Below are positions 7,626 through 14,814 of a stretch of DNA of 20,512 bases, piece by piece. The DNA is from an uncultured Steroidobacter sp. Lineage in GTDB: Bacteria > Pseudomonadota > Gammaproteobacteria > Steroidobacterales > Steroidobacteraceae. The notes beneath the pieces were generated by a model, which saw only the letters and a list, made by a program, of their open reading frames with translations, had not been told where the DNA came from and made no database searches. The position numbers and the translations under genes are program-made. The stretch is from assembly GCA_946478975.1 (NCBI GenBank), contig CAMLEO010000105.1, positions 1 through 20,512 on the forward strand, in the 5' to 3' direction. The stretch's first letter is position 1. Each line of letters starts with the position of its first letter.

Positions 7626-9088
7626 GGCGCAGGTGCCGAGCGAGACAGCAGGAAAGGAGCGGGCACGACGGTTTTGGTGCAAGCGTCGTCGATCTTCTCC
7701 GCATCGCCGGTGGCGATGAACTCGGCCACCAGCCGCGGCACGCAGCCGACGCCGATCTGGCCGTGACCCTGGCCGGCGAGCACCAGGTGTTTCGATTTCG
7801 ACAGGCTGCGATGAACTTGCTCGCCATAGCGCGCCGGTGTCACGGGATCGTTGCCGCCAGAGAGAATCAATGTTGGCAGGGCGCTCACGACCGGCTTGCT
7901 GAACTCCGGATCCACCGGGCCGCGCGGCCATTGCTCACAAACGGTTTTCATCGCGGCCATGAACGATCCGCCGATATATGTCGCTGCCACTGCTGCTTCG
8001 GAGACATTCGCCTGATCCCAGCGTGGTGCGTCCTCGCTGCACACGACAGCGAAGTGCATGCCGTTGGCGATTTGTTTGTCCAGGCTGCGTTTGATCATCA
8101 GGTACTGGGCCGCCAGGCCCTGCGGCTGGCCGGCCTGCGCCTCGTGAATCAACAAAGGCACCGTCGACATTGTTTCATCGGAATAGCTCAGCAACCGCAC
8201 GGCAGCGCTGAGCTCTGCCGCACCCAATTGCGTTGCCGTCGGCTCGGCACTCAGAGGATCGGGCACCGACAGAAAGACGGGTTGCGACTGCAGTTTGGCA
8301 CGCAGGGTCGTGAAGCTGTCGGCGACGTTCGGAAATGCGCGATTGCATTGCGCGTCTTCGGTACAGCGAGCGAAGGCCGAATCAATCGCTGCTTGCGCAT
8401 CGAGCGCGACCGTCGGCCCCAGCGGGAGCTCGGGTGGCACGACGCCATCCAATACAACGGTACGCACGCGCTCGGGATAACGGCGCATGTAATGCTGAGC
8501 GACTCGGGTGCCGTACGAGACGCCATACAAATCGATTTGTTGATAACCGAGCGCGGCGCGCACGTCATCGAGATCGCGAACGGCGACGCTGGTGGTGTAA
8601 TAACGCGGATCGCCCGGCAGACTCGCGAGACAGGAGTGGACGATGCCACGCAGCTTCTGCGTATCGCTGAACGCAGCGTCGCTTTCGTCGGGGAAGCTGC
8701 AGTCGAGACGGTTCGACCGCCCCGTGCCGCGCTGATCAACCACCACGATGTCACGATCGCGTCGAATGCGCGCCAGCGCCGGCGCGATGGAAATATACAA
8801 ATCGGCAGCCGCCTGGCCCGGCCCGCCGCTCAATATAAACAAAGGATCGCCCGCCGGCTCCAGCCGCAACGACGGCAGCACCGCCACGTGCAGGCGCAGC
8901 TGCTGGCCCTTGGGCTGGTCGCGATTTTCCGGCACCGACAGCCAGCCGCAGCGAGCCGCGACACTGCCGCCGCTGAGCTCGCTTCGCAGGCGGCACTCTT
9001 CCAGCGCCAGCGGCGCGGCCTCAATTGCGTTGCAAAAGGCCAGTGTGGCCAGGCCCGCGAGCACCACACGCTCTGATTTCGCCGACAT
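7622..9088 (-). CDS. Secreted alpha/beta hydrolase, TAP (tripeptidyl aminopeptidase)-like
   Basis: A 488-residue hydrolase of the proline iminopeptidase/TAP group, which releases N-terminal amino acids or short peptides. The ATG at 9088 is preferred to an upstream in-frame start because it gives a signal peptide (MSAKSERVVLAGLATLAFCN, then a likely cut after AIEAA) and has AAGGA six bases upstream. Motifs: SGGPGQ oxyanion-hole loop, DQRGTGRS, nucleophile elbow GVSYGTR with Ser191, acid SGGNDPVTP with Asp414 and GQGHGQIG with His442. The late acid-His pair beyond a cap domain and the CVP segment near the end fit the C-terminal TAP-like domain. It is first in a cluster with an ABC exporter and a sigma factor. 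True substrates could be peptides or esters. Confidence 0.88.
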   Translation of the reverse strand: MSAKSERVVLAGLATLAFCNAIEAAPLALEECRLRSELSGGSVAARCGWLSVPENRDQPKGQQLRLHVAVLPSLRLEPAGDPLFILSGGPGQAAADLYISIAPALARIRRDRDIVVVDQRGTGRSNRLDCSFPDESDAAFSDTQKLRGIVHSCLASLPGDPRYYTTSVAVRDLDDVRAALGYQQIDLYGVSYGTRVAQHYMRRYPERVRTVVLDGVVPPELPLGPTVALDAQAAIDSAFARCTEDAQCNRAFPNVADSFTTLRAKLQSQPVFLSVPDPLSAEPTATQLGAAELSAAVRLLSYSDETMSTVPLLIHEAQAGQPQGLAAQYLMIKRSLDKQIANGMHFAVVCSEDAPRWDQANVSEAAVAATYIGGSFMAAMKTVCEQWPRGPVDPEFSKPVVSALPTLILSGGNDPVTPARYGEQVHRSLSKSKHLVLAGQGHGQIGVGCVPRLVAEFIATGDAEKIDDACTKTVVPAPFLLSRSAPAP

Positions 9089-9146
9089 CCGGATCCTTGT
9101 TGCTGAACGAAAGCGGCCAATGGTAGTCGAGCCGGGGGCCGGCGCG

Positions 9147-9175
9147 GGAACCTGTGTGTGGCCCAACCGGTCTGT
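9147..9175 (+). promoter_or_regulatory. Candidate sigma-E/ECF-type promoter upstream of the exported methyltransferase operon
   Basis: GGAACCT at 9147-9153 and GGTCTGT at 9169-9175 are separated by exactly 15 bases. The E. coli sigma-E consensus is GGAACTT, about 15-16 bases, then GGTCTAA, so 6 of 7 and 5 of 7 positions agree with correct spacing. Transcription would start near 9180 and leave a leader of about 48 bases with a strong AAGGAG site. An alternative reading of the same place is an extended -10 for the housekeeping factor: TG at 9173-9174 then TACATT at 9176-9181. The divergent operon encodes an ECF sigma factor. Motif-based only. Confidence 0.5.
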
Positions 9176-9228
9176 TACATTCGCACGCCCAGCAAAGACC
9201 ACCGATGCCGAAGATAAGGAGTCAGCTC

Positions 9229-10017
9229 ATGCGCGCATCCTCGTTGCTTACCGCCCTGGCCACCGCCGCCGCGTGCGTCGCCCCGCTCGCGGGTGCCGTC
9301 GCGAAGGACGAGGCCCTCGCCAAGGCGATCTCCGCTGAACACCGTTCGGCGAATTTCGTGGCACGCGACGCGGCCCGCAAGCCGCAGGAAGTGCTGGAGT
9401 TCATCGGCATCAAGCCGAACATGACCGTGGTCGAAATCTCGCCGGGCGGCGGCTACTGGACCGAGATCCTCGCTCCCTACCTGCGCGATAAAGGCACGTA
9501 TTACACCGCCGTCTCCCCGCGTGCGGCCGAAGGCTGGCAGAAGAAGCTGGACAGCAACAAGGAGCTGTACGGCAAGGTGAAGGTCACCGACATGAGCAAG
9601 GGCGAGGTCGCGCCGCCCAACTCCGCCGATGTCGTGGTCACATTCCGTAACGTGCACAACTGGATGAGCCAGGGCAAAGAAGCGGCCGACGAGGTGTTCG
9701 CAACTTTCTATCGCGCACTCAAGCCGGGCGGCATTCTGGGTGTCGAAGAGCATCGCGCTCCGAACGACAAGCCGCAGGATCCGAAGGCCGCGAACGGCTA
9801 CGTGCGCGAGGACTACACCATCGCGCTGGCGGAACGGCTCGGGTTCAAGCTGGTCGGCCGCTCGGAGCTGCTCGCCAATCCCAAGGATACGAAGGATTAT
9901 CCGAAGGGCGTGTGGACGCTGCCGCCGACCCTGGCGCTGGGCGATCAAGATCGCGCCAAGTATGAGGCGATCGGCGAGGCGGATAACTTCCTGCTCAAGT
10001 TCCAGAAGCCCCAATAA
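9229..10017 (+). CDS. Exported class I SAM-dependent methyltransferase-like protein
   Basis: A 262-residue protein with a Rossmann methyltransferase fold and a signal peptide. The ATG at 9229 has AAGGAG seven bases upstream. Residues 1-25 (MRASSLLTALATAAACVAPLA then GAVA) look like a Sec signal. The glycine-rich SAM loop is VVEISPGGGYWTEIL (67-81), with acidic Glu69; later ADVVVTFRNVHNW and ALKPGGILGVEEHR match the post-strand motifs of this fold. It resembles the group described as predicted methyltransferases (COG4798). Methyl acceptor and activity are unknown. Because SAM is made in the cytoplasm, an exported enzyme is puzzling: it may be a non-catalytic SAM-fold protein or the leader may be a membrane anchor. 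It is the first of three same-strand genes with gaps of 33 and 44 bases, probably one operon. Confidence 0.87.
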   Translation: MRASSLLTALATAAACVAPLAGAVAKDEALAKAISAEHRSANFVARDAARKPQEVLEFIGIKPNMTVVEISPGGGYWTEILAPYLRDKGTYYTAVSPRAAEGWQKKLDSNKELYGKVKVTDMSKGEVAPPNSADVVVTFRNVHNWMSQGKEAADEVFATFYRALKPGGILGVEEHRAPNDKPQDPKAANGYVREDYTIALAERLGFKLVGRSELLANPKDTKDYPKGVWTLPPTLALGDQDRAKYEAIGEADNFLLKFQKPQ

Positions 10018-10050
10018 CGCGTAGACAGTGAGTCGGACCCAGGAGGCGTC

Positions 10051-10854
10051 GTGGAAGAAGACACGAAGAAATGGCTGTATTGGGCGATCCCAGTCGTCGT
10101 GGCAGTGGGCATCGGTGCCGCGTTGTACTACGGACGTGCGCACCGGCAGGCCGAGCAGGCGAAACAAACGCCGGCGGTGACGCAACCGCAGACGCCGCCG
10201 CCGTCGACGGAGCCGCCGATCAAGAATCCAGTCGACGAAACGCCGCCGCCCAAGCCGCTGCCGAACCTCGCCGAGAGCGATCCGACCACGCAGGAAGCGC
10301 TCGGCGGTGTATTCGGACGTGCGCTCGATCCGTTCCTGGTGCCGAAAGACATCATTCGCCACGCCGTCGTCACCATCGACAATCTGCCGCGCAAGAAAAC
10401 AGCGGTGCAGATGTGGCCGGTGAAGCCGATCGGCGGCGAGCTCACGACCAGCGGCAATGGCGATGAAGTGACGCTGACGGCTGCCAACTCGGCGCGTTAC
10501 GAGCCGCTGATCAAGATCGTCCAGAACACGGACACGGCGCAGCTCGTGGCCATGTACAAACAGTTGTACCCGTTGTTTCAGCAGGCTTACGTCGACCTGG
10601 GTTATCCCGACGGTTATTTCAACGACCGACTGGTCGAGGTCATCGATCATCTGCTCGCGACCCCGGATCCGAGCGGCCCGGTGCTGCTGCGGCGGCCGAG
10701 CGTCAACTATGAATTTGTCGATCCGGAGCTGGAAAATCGCTCGGCCGGGCAGAAAATGCTGATCCGCATCGGGCCGCAGAACGCCGCCATCGTGAAGGCC
10801 AAGCTGCGTGAGCTGCGCAAGGCGATTGCGAAGCAGGGGTCCGCCGCCGGCTGA
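10051..10854 (+). CDS. DUF3014 domain membrane-anchored protein
   Basis: A 267-residue protein of unknown function that I match to DUF3014 from memory of its conserved segments. It starts with GTG at 10051, four bases after a perfect AGGAGG. A single membrane helix lies at about 8-27 (WLYWAIPVVVAVGIGAALYY). A Pro/Thr-rich linker (about 38-70) leads to the globular domain: LPNLAESDPTTQEALG, then YKQLYPLFQQAYVDLGYPDGYF (169-190) and LLATPDPSGPVLLRRPSVNYEF, and finally AGQKMLIRIGPQNAAIVKAKLRELR. The orientation is probably N-terminus in, domain in the periplasm. It sits between an exported methyltransferase-like protein and another membrane-anchored periplasmic protein, so an envelope role is likely, but no biochemical function is known to me. 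Confidence 0.85.
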   Translation: MEEDTKKWLYWAIPVVVAVGIGAALYYGRAHRQAEQAKQTPAVTQPQTPPPSTEPPIKNPVDETPPPKPLPNLAESDPTTQEALGGVFGRALDPFLVPKDIIRHAVVTIDNLPRKKTAVQMWPVKPIGGELTTSGNGDEVTLTAANSARYEPLIKIVQNTDTAQLVAMYKQLYPLFQQAYVDLGYPDGYFNDRLVEVIDHLLATPDPSGPVLLRRPSVNYEFVDPELENRSAGQKMLIRIGPQNAAIVKAKLRELRKAIAKQGSAAG

Positions 10855-10898
10855 TCGCGAGGTTCGGCCGGCCTGGTGATGAAGACAGGAGTGTCGTC

Positions 10899-12017
10899 AT
10901 GAACAAAGCCGTGCTGATCCTGTTCGCCGCCTGCGTGGGCCTGAGCCTGCTCAGCCTGCATCTCGTCAAACAAATGCGCACCGGCCAGGCGCGCATCGAC
11001 GAGCTGCAGGCGCAGGTCGCCAAGCTCGAACAGCAACAACAAACTCCGCCGGCCCCGGCGCCCGATCCTGCGCCAGTCGTCCAATCCACTCCGGTCAGTG
11101 CGCCCCTGGTGGCGCAGTTGGTGGAACTGAGGGCCCCGCAGAAGGCGGCGCCTGCAGACGCGACGCGTGCTAACACGCCCTCGCGCGAAGAGCGCATGAA
11201 CTTCATGCGCGAAGCTCGCGAACGCCAGCATCAATTGATGCAGGACCCCGACTATCGCGAGGCGATTCGCGTCCAACAACGCAGCAACATGGCGCGCACG
11301 TATCCCGGTGTCGCTCAGGAATTGGGGCTCACCGCGGAGCAGACGGAACAGTTGTTCGATCTGCTCGCCGAGCAGCAGCTGCGTAACAGCGATCAGGCGG
11401 ATTTGCTGTGGGATACGGAAGGGCTCGATCCGGCAGCGTTGCAACAGCGCCAGCAGAAAATGCAGCAGCGCTGGACCGAGATGCAACAGAAGAACGACGC
11501 CGAACTCGCCGCGCAGATCGGGTCCGACAAGTTGCAAGCCTGGAAGGAATATCAATCCACGCTCGGTGCCCGGCACCAGGCCGAACAATTGCGCGCGACC
11601 CTCGTCAATCGCGGCGTGCCGCTCAGCGACGACGCCAATCGTGCTGTCGTGAAGGCGTACGCCGAGGCACAGAAAGCCGAGATGCAGGAGTACGCCAACA
11701 TGGCTCGCGCCAACGCCAACGCGGACTCGACGCCCAAGGCGGCGCTCACATCGCGGCTTTATGCGGTGGAGCCGTCGGCAGATATGTACGAGAAACAGGT
11801 CGAGTACACCAAGAAACGCAACCAGCGCGTACTGGACGCACTCTCGCCGTACCTCACTTACGAGCAGCGCGATGCGTTACAGAAAGAGCAGGATGCGGAG
11901 CTGAAGATGCAGGAAGCTCAGATACGCATCATGCGCGCGCAATCAAAAGCCAGCGGCAACAGCAGCAACGACTGGGTGAGCAACTCAGCCCAGGCGATCA
12001 TCGTGCCGGAGCAGTAA
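10899..12017 (+). CDS. Membrane-anchored periplasmic coiled-coil protein, function unknown
   Basis: A 372-residue protein I do not recognise as a named family. The ATG at 10899 is preceded by ACAGGAG. An N-terminal hydrophobic segment (MNKAVLILFAACVGLSLLSL) is an anchor or uncleaved signal. Then come a short coiled-coil (about 26-48, heptad-like with Gln/Leu/Glu), a Pro-rich linker (about 49-65), and a long, charged, Gln-rich helical region from about 95 to the end, with few hydrophobic stretches and no cysteine after the leader. Recurrent MQQ/EQQ patterns suggest extended helices. The last of the three-gene operon; it ends two bases from the convergent beta-propeller gene. A structural or chaperone-like envelope role is possible but not shown. 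Confidence 0.82.
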   Translation: MNKAVLILFAACVGLSLLSLHLVKQMRTGQARIDELQAQVAKLEQQQQTPPAPAPDPAPVVQSTPVSAPLVAQLVELRAPQKAAPADATRANTPSREERMNFMREARERQHQLMQDPDYREAIRVQQRSNMARTYPGVAQELGLTAEQTEQLFDLLAEQQLRNSDQADLLWDTEGLDPAALQQRQQKMQQRWTEMQQKNDAELAAQIGSDKLQAWKEYQSTLGARHQAEQLRATLVNRGVPLSDDANRAVVKAYAEAQKAEMQEYANMARANANADSTPKAALTSRLYAVEPSADMYEKQVEYTKKRNQRVLDALSPYLTYEQRDALQKEQDAELKMQEAQIRIMRAQSKASGNSSNDWVSNSAQAIIVPEQ

Positions 12018-12019
12018 CC

Positions 12020-12883
12020 TCAGCGCTTCGGGCACGGCGGCGGCCAGTCCTCCGTGCCTTGGCGATGCCATACAAACAACTCGCCGCTCAGCGGCGCTTT
12101 GGTATCGCGAGCAAACAGCAAGGATTTACCGCTGGGCGAAAACAACGCGCCGATCTCGCTGCCATTGACGTTGATCGGTGCCGGCAGCTTCTCGCGCGGT
12201 GCCCAGCCGTCCGCCGTATGTTTGCTTTGATACAGCCCGTCCGCGGCCATCAGGATCATCAGCTGTCCATCGGGCGAAGGCAGCGGCTCGTATTCGTCCG
12301 CAGCGGTGTTCAACGCGGGCCCCGCATTCTCGACCTTCCATTGCCCGTCATTCGTTGGTCGTGCGCGCCAGATATCTGTGCGTCCCAGGCCGCCGGGACG
12401 ATCCGATCCGAAATACAGCGATCCGTCCGGCGCCGGGCGCGGAAACCATTCCTGGCCGGTGGAGTTGATCGGCTCCGGCAAACGCTGCGGCGTGAGCCAT
12501 TTGCCGTCTTCGCCGCGATCCACTCGCCATAGATCCAGATCGCGCCGGTGGATGCCGTCGGTCGAGCGACTGGAAATGAAATACAAACTGCGGCCGTCGT
12601 TGAAAAAGAACGGATCGGCTTCGACGCCGTCGCCGGCGAACGGCGCCGACACCGGCTCCGACCAGCCTTGCGCCGTGCAGCTGCTGACGAAAATGCGCCA
12701 GCCTTTGAACTCGGGCGAGCTGCGCACGAAATACAAATCGCCGCTCCGCGGATCGAACGCGGGATGCGATTCAAACTGCGCGCTGGAGATTGGCTTCGGT
12801 GACCACTGCGTGACGAGGGGCTCCGCCTGAGCGCCCATCGCCACCAGACACATCAGCAACGAGCAACCATTGACCAATCGCAT
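12020..12883 (-). CDS. Secreted PD40/TolB-like beta-propeller protein
   Basis: A 287-residue exported protein. The ATG at 12883 has AGGAGG six bases upstream and gives a clear signal peptide (MRLVNGCSLLMCLVAMGAQA). The body has at least five repeats of the PD40 type, each with a P/A-F-x-x-D/S-G-x-x-L-Y-F pattern: AFDPRSGDLYFVRSS, FFNDGRSLYFISSRS, RPAPDGSLYFGSDRPGG, PSPDGQLMILMAADGLY and FSPSGKSLLFARD. Such propellers bind proteins or ligands (TolB, OmpA-associated and peptidase propellers are examples) and have no catalytic residues of their own. The spacing of DRPGGLGRTDIW matches PD40 proteins encoded near OmpA-like lipoproteins, but none is adjacent here. It probably stands alone, with its own promoter at 12910-12939. 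Confidence 0.85.
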   Translation of the reverse strand: MRLVNGCSLLMCLVAMGAQAEPLVTQWSPKPISSAQFESHPAFDPRSGDLYFVRSSPEFKGWRIFVSSCTAQGWSEPVSAPFAGDGVEADPFFFNDGRSLYFISSRSTDGIHRRDLDLWRVDRGEDGKWLTPQRLPEPINSTGQEWFPRPAPDGSLYFGSDRPGGLGRTDIWRARPTNDGQWKVENAGPALNTAADEYEPLPSPDGQLMILMAADGLYQSKHTADGWAPREKLPAPINVNGSEIGALFSPSGKSLLFARDTKAPLSGELFVWHRQGTEDWPPPCPKR

Positions 12884-12909
12884 GAGCGCCTCCTGGCAAG
12901 TGGAGGCGC

Positions 12910-12939
12910 ATTGTAGTGCGCGCGCACGTAGCACCTGTT
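12910..12939 (-). promoter_or_regulatory. Candidate sigma-70 promoter of the beta-propeller gene
   Basis: Reading the minus strand, TCAACA (12939-12934) and TACAAT (12915-12910) are separated by 18 bases. They match 4 of 6 and 5 of 6 consensus positions. The start would fall near 12903, leaving a leader of about 20 bases that contains just the AGGAGG site, which fits the gene well. The same stretch precedes the divergent lipoprotein gene. Confidence 0.45.
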
Positions 12940-12985
12940 GAGTAATATGGGCGCCAGGTACGGATTACAGAGGTCAAAAACGCCC

Positions 12986-13432
12986 ATGGGTAACCTCGCT
13001 CGATGGACCATCGTCGCGGCGTTCGCTTTGAATGCCGCCTGCAGCAAGTCACAACCCCCTGCGCCGCCTCCGCCGCCGGCGGCGAAGCCGGCAGTGGAAG
13101 CGTCGAACTCATCGGAGGTCGGTCAGCCCGACGATCCGCGCTTCATCGGCAAGATCTGGATCTCGACGACGCAAGGCCATGCGCGCGGCACGATGCTGAT
13201 CTTCCTTCCTGATCGCACGCTGCTGATGGACTCGTGCTTCGAGACCTATCGCATTTCCAAGTGGGGCGCCGAAGGCAATCGCATTCGCTGGATCGAAGAG
13301 GCGATTCCGATCGAGGCCACTTTGTCGATGCCGAACGACAACGAGCTGCGGCTGCAACTGGCGGGACAGGATCGCGTCCAGTCGTATGTGACGGCGACCG
13401 TGCCGTACGTCTGCCCCGACATGCCTCGCTGA
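12986..13432 (+). CDS. Small lipoprotein, function unknown
   Basis: A 148-residue protein. The ATG at 12986 is preferred over in-frame starts at 12938 or 12947 because it places the lipoprotein signal correctly: MGNLARWTIVAAFALNAAC, with Cys19 as lipidation site in the lipobox LNAAC. An AGAGG lies about 12 bases upstream, so the ribosome site is weak. A Pro/Ala-rich spacer (about 24-35) follows, then a compact domain with alternating beta strands (FIGKIWISTT, RGTMLIFLPDRTLLM, NRIRWIEEAIPIEATLSM, ELRLQLAG, YVTATVPYVC). The DRTLLMDSCFETYRISKW segment resembles small beta-barrel domains such as META/HslJ-like, but I cannot assign a family. The last 187 bases lie antisense to the reading frame of the DUF3089 gene. 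Confidence 0.75.
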   Translation: MGNLARWTIVAAFALNAACSKSQPPAPPPPPAAKPAVEASNSSEVGQPDDPRFIGKIWISTTQGHARGTMLIFLPDRTLLMDSCFETYRISKWGAEGNRIRWIEEAIPIEATLSMPNDNELRLQLAGQDRVQSYVTATVPYVCPDMPR

Positions 13433-14547
13433 TTCAAGTAGTGCGAGACGCGCAGCTCCGCGTTCTTGCGCAGGTTCATTGCGAACAAGTGGTAGTCGAA
13501 CACGTGGTAGTTGTCGCGCCCCATCGGCCGCGCCGAGTAGTTCGTCGAGTTGATTTCGCGAACTAGCAGCATGCCGCCAATGCACTGAGCATCCGCGACG
13601 CCAGGTTCGACCACGGGCCTGGCGTCGATGTAATCCTGCGGCAGCTCTTTGAAGTCGGCCAGCGTGCCGGCAAATCGACCCGGATAAGCGACACCGCCCA
13701 GGTTCAATGACGCGTCCGCGTGCTCGCCGTCGGTCTTCCATGTGAGCGGGTTGACGCAGATGTTGTGGGTCGTATCCACGAACTTGGTGACTTCCGGGCC
13801 CACCGCGTTCCAGGACACGATGCATCCGGTCTGCTCGGCGCTTTGACAGACCGGCACGTCAGGCGCGGACTTCGCGAACTCCTCGGCATTGATGCTGAAG
13901 CCGATCGCATACGCCGCGACCAGTCGGTCCCGCAGCGGCGTGCCGGTAATGTGCTTTTCGATCAATGTGCGCAGATGCACCGTGCCCTGGCTGTGCGAAG
14001 CGAGGATGAAAGGCCGGTCTTTGCTGTAGTTTTGTAAGAAATATTCGAATGCGCGCTCGACATCGCCGTACGCCACCTGCAGCGCCTGCGGCCCGCTGCC
14101 GGATTTGTCGAAGAAAGAATAGATCGTCGCCTGCCGGTAACGCGGCGCGTAGATGCGGCAACAACTGTTGAACACCGCCGCCTGCCCGCGCATCACGAAC
14201 ATATCGGTGAGCTGGTTGACCTGTTTGTTGTCGAGCGGCTGATTCCAGTGGTCGGTGCCGAAGTAGGTGGTCGGATGGATGAAGAACACATCGACCGCGG
14301 CGCTTGCTTGTTGATCCAGAACACCAATCGCGGGTAAGGCATCCGCTGAATCTTCGCGATCGGGCAGTGCGGCCCAGCTCTCGCGCTGCGAGTAGTCGGG
14401 CGACGCGGGCGTGCTCGCAGCACTGAAAGGTTGTGCAGGTTTCAGCTCATTGAAAGCCAGCAGCAGCGCAATTTCGTCGCGATACACAAAGCTCGTCACG
14501 CCGATCAGTGCGACGGCGATCAACACACCGAACAGAAATTTTTTCAT
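13246..14547 (-). CDS. DUF3089 family alpha/beta hydrolase with abnormal C-terminal extension
   Basis: A hydrolase of 433 residues from the ATG at 14547, where the anchor MKKFLFGVLIAVALIGVTSFVY begins; upstream in-frame residues are not family-like. Family landmarks are VFFIHPTTYF (about 87-96), SCCRIYAPRYRQ, the nucleophile elbow ASHSQG with Ser186, NPLTW, and the terminal NYHVFDYHLFAMNLR, with His348 or His353 as probable catalytic base. The single N-terminal helix would leave the enzyme in the periplasm. Family homology seems to stop around residue 371. The frame then continues for 62 codons that run exactly antisense to the 3' part of the lipoprotein gene; the junction coincides with that gene's stop. 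Either a stop codon was lost by rearrangement, or there is a sequencing error. The substrate is probably an ester, unidentified. Confidence 0.85.
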   Translation of the reverse strand: MKKFLFGVLIAVALIGVTSFVYRDEIALLLAFNELKPAQPFSAASTPASPDYSQRESWAALPDREDSADALPAIGVLDQQASAAVDVFFIHPTTYFGTDHWNQPLDNKQVNQLTDMFVMRGQAAVFNSCCRIYAPRYRQATIYSFFDKSGSGPQALQVAYGDVERAFEYFLQNYSKDRPFILASHSQGTVHLRTLIEKHITGTPLRDRLVAAYAIGFSINAEEFAKSAPDVPVCQSAEQTGCIVSWNAVGPEVTKFVDTTHNICVNPLTWKTDGEHADASLNLGGVAYPGRFAGTLADFKELPQDYIDARPVVEPGVADAQCIGGMLLVREINSTNYSARPMGRDNYHVFDYHLFAMNLRKNAELRVSHYLNQRGMSGQTYGTVAVTYDWTRSCPASCSRSSLSFGIDKVASIGIASSIQRMRLPSAPHLEMR

Positions 14548-14814
14548 GCTCACGTTCCGCTGATTTTTTACAAACACATTCGAAGTGATCGCATTTGACG
14601 ACAGTGTCTCGTCGTTACGACATTTTGCATAAGACTGTTTGTTTGTTTTAACTGCCCGCGCCCACGAGCGAAGACTCCGTCGCATCGATCCCGCCTCATG
14701 CAGGCGATGGCCGACCAGGATGAGTCAGGCAGAACGGCAGATTGCTGACGTGGGTGAGTGCCGCTTCGCATGCGTAGCGAGTCGGCTCCCGTGTCATACC
14801 CGCGAGGATTGTCA
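14548..14814. other. Intergenic region between divergent DUF3089 and Ig-like genes
   Basis: This 267-bp gap has an AT-rich left part (about 14560-14650) that probably holds the promoters. It contains the near-palindrome GTCGTTACGAC (14611-14621), with a further ACGAC at 14598-14602, which could be a repressor site. On the right there is a small hairpin CGCCT/AGGCG (near 14692-14706) and the self-complementary CGCATGCG near 14767. I compared it by eye with cyclic-di-GMP and other common riboswitches and found no match. No gene is supported; the GTG at 14758 is an unlikely early start of the next gene. Confidence 0.45.

Noticed and set aside
7763..9076. A 437-codon + strand frame inside the TAP-like hydrolase
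   Set aside because: Antisense shadow; the minus strand shows a complete catalytic triad and signal peptide.
9175..10650. A 491-codon minus-strand frame across the methyltransferase and DUF3014 genes
   Set aside because: Composition is Arg/Leu/His-rich without domains, and the + strand genes have ribosome sites, a signal peptide and family motifs.
12005..12040. Weak inverted repeat (CGTGCC with GGCACG) at the 12017/12020 convergent junction
   Set aside because: Short arms and a loop of more than 20 bases; not convincing as a terminator.
14650..14814. Possible cyclic-di-GMP or other riboswitch in the leader of the Ig-like gene
   Set aside because: The conserved core of GEMM-type and other common aptamers could not be found; only short hairpins are visible.
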